This document shows positions 4,032 through 5,302 of a stretch of DNA of 5,302 bases, piece after piece. Position numbers and translations under genes: made by a program. How positions within the stretch are numbered: position 1 is the first letter of the stretch; every line of letters begins with the position of its first letter. Where the stretch lies: the NCBI GenBank assembly GCA_947245315.1, contig CAMXNV010000148.1, positions 1 through 5,302 of the forward strand, written 5' to 3'. A model generated the notes under the pieces. It was given only the letters and a program-made list of their open reading frames with translations, did not search any database and was not told where the DNA came from. This DNA is from an uncultured Oscillibacter sp. GTDB lineage: Bacteria; Bacillota; Clostridia; Oscillospirales; Oscillospiraceae.

Positions 4032-5302
4032 CTGCCGGAGCACGGCGGCCTCCGCCTTCTCCAGGCCGATGGGGGCGTAATGCTCCTCCCGGGCCGCCTC
4101 GGGCTGGGGGACCAGCGCCGCGGCGAAGACCTGGTCGATGGTCTCCACCGGGAGGAATTTCAGCGCCGAGCGCACCGTCTGGTCGATCTCCTCCAGGTCC
4201 CGGACGTTGTCCTTGGGGATCAGCACCGTGCCGATGCCGTTCCGCAGGGCGGCCATGGTCTTTTCCTTCAAGCCCCCGATGGCCAGCACCCGGCCCCGGA
4301 GGGTCACCTCCCCCGTCATGGCGATGCCCGCCTTGATCTTCCGCTCCGTCAGGGCGGAGAGGATGGCGGTGGTGACGGCGATGCCCGCCGAGGGGCCGTC
4401 CTTGGGCACCGCCCCCTCGGGGAAGTGGACGTGGATGTCCTTGTTTTTATAGAACTCCGCCTCTACGCCCAGCACCGCCGCCCGGCTGCGGATGCAGCTC
4501 AGGGCCGCCTGGGCGGACTCCTTCATTACCTCGCCCAGGTTGCCGGTGAGCTCCAGCTTCCCGGTGCCGTCGCAGACCACGGCCTCCACCTCCAGGATTT
4601 CCCCGCCGGTCTCCGTCCAGGCCAGTCCGTTGACCACGCCGGTCTCCTCCCGCTCCGTGTGGAGGGCCGGGGGATAGGGCTGGCAGTCCAAAAGCTTGGG
4701 CAGGGCCTCCTCCGTCACCTGGAGGCGCTTGGCCTCCCCGGAGACCAGCTTCATGGCCGTCTTCCGGCACAGGGCGGCGATCCGCCGCTCCAGCAGGCGG
4801 ACGCCGGACTCCCGGGTGTAGTCCCGGATCACCGCCCGGAGGACGTCGTCGGAGACCTTCAGGGCGCTCTTTTTCAGGCCGTGCTCCGCCATCTGCTTGG
4901 GCAGCAGGTGCCGCCGGGCGATCTGCACCTTCTCCTCGTCGGTGTAGCTGGAGAGGCGGATCACCTCCATCCGGTCCAGCAGGGGCTGGGGGATGGTCTC
5001 CGTGGTGTTGGCCGTGGTGATGAACATGACCCGGCTCAGGTCCACGGGGATTTCCAGATAGTGGTCCCGGAAGGCGTGGTTCTGCTCGCTGTCCAGCACC
5101 TCCAGCAGGGCGGAGGCCGGGTCCCCCCGGTAGTCGTTGCCCAGCTTGTCGATCTCGTCCAGCAGCAGCAGGGGGTTCATGGACCCGCCCCGGATGATGG
5201 CCTCGATCACCCGGCCGGGCATGGACCCTATGTAGGTCCTGCGGTGGCCGCGGATGTCCGCCTCGTCCCGGACGCCGCCCAGGCTCAGCCGGGCCAGCTT
5301 CC
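4029..5302 (-). CDS. lon: ATP-dependent serine protease Lon, C-terminal part (5' end outside window)
   Basis: Lon is a cytosolic hexameric AAA+ protease that unfolds and degrades damaged and regulatory proteins. The frame is open to the right edge, giving about 423 codons of an expected 770-820 or so. The N-terminal substrate domain and Walker A are outside. The first visible residues, KLARLSLGGVRDEADIRG followed by HRRTYIG, are typical of the Lon AAA+ domain, so the ATG at 5222 is internal. Counting from that Met: Walker B LLLLDEID (18-25), sensor 1 TTAN (69-72), a conserved LLDRMEVI (81-88) with the likely arginine finger, and sensor 2 ESGVRLLERRI (138-148). The protease domain has the catalytic Ser278 in PKDGPSAG and Lys321 in GGLKEK. 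These are 43 residues apart, as in E. coli Lon (Ser679/Lys722). PKDGPSAG and the single frame point to active LonA. The C-terminal tail past the protease core (about 370-397) is variable in the family. engB follows 10 bases later. Confidence 0.97.
   Translation of the reverse strand, partial: KLARLSLGGVRDEADIRGHRRTYIGSMPGRVIEAIIRGGSMNPLLLLDEIDKLGNDYRGDPASALLEVLDSEQNHAFRDHYLEIPVDLSRVMFITTANTTETIPQPLLDRMEVIRLSSYTDEEKVQIARRHLLPKQMAEHGLKKSALKVSDDVLRAVIRDYTRESGVRLLERRIAALCRKTAMKLVSGEAKRLQVTEEALPKLLDCQPYPPALHTEREETGVVNGLAWTETGGEILEVEAVVCDGTGKLELTGNLGEVMKESAQAALSCIRSRAAVLGVEAEFYKNKDIHVHFPEGAVPKDGPSAGIAVTTAILSALTERKIKAGIAMTGEVTLRGRVLAIGGLKEKTMAALRNGIGTVLIPKDNVRDLEEIDQTVRSALKFLPVETIDQVFAAALVPQPEAAREEHYAPIGLEKAEAAVLRQ

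Overview
The window is ordinary core-genome DNA from what looks like a GC-rich Clostridia (Bacillota), most likely of the Oscillospiraceae type. This is inferred from G/C-rich third codon positions, strong AGGAGG-type ribosome binding sites, the glycolytic order pgk-tpiA-gpmI and the lon-engB pair known from Bacillota. No species is claimed.

Layout, left to right. The 3' end of pgk (phosphoglycerate kinase) runs off the left edge. A spacer of about 350 bases follows. It holds a two-hairpin repeat, a weak terminator candidate and a consensus-like promoter. Next come tpiA (triose-phosphate isomerase), a 300-base spacer packed with short hairpins, and gpmI (cofactor-independent phosphoglycerate mutase), all on the + strand. 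A structured, visibly more A/T-rich spacer of about 215 bases separates gpmI from two convergent - strand genes: engB (ribosome-assembly GTPase) and, upstream of it, the C-terminal part of lon (ATP-dependent protease), which runs off the right edge.

The three + strand enzymes form the middle of lower glycolysis. PGK makes ATP from 1,3-bisphosphoglycerate, TpiA interconverts the two triose phosphates, and GpmI converts 3- to 2-phosphoglycerate for enolase. TpiA appears to have its own promoter, so it need not depend on pgk readthrough. gpmI has no convincing promoter and is probably co-transcribed with tpiA. On the other strand lon and engB are tightly coupled: the lon stop codon lies inside the engB Shine-Dalgarno sequence.

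No new enzyme system, mobile element with a transposase, CRISPR array or RNA gene was seen. The points worth a second look are all non-coding: a repeat module shared by both glycolytic spacers, a possible eight-codon leader ORF before gpmI, competing hairpins after gpmI, and repeat motifs around the tpiA promoter.
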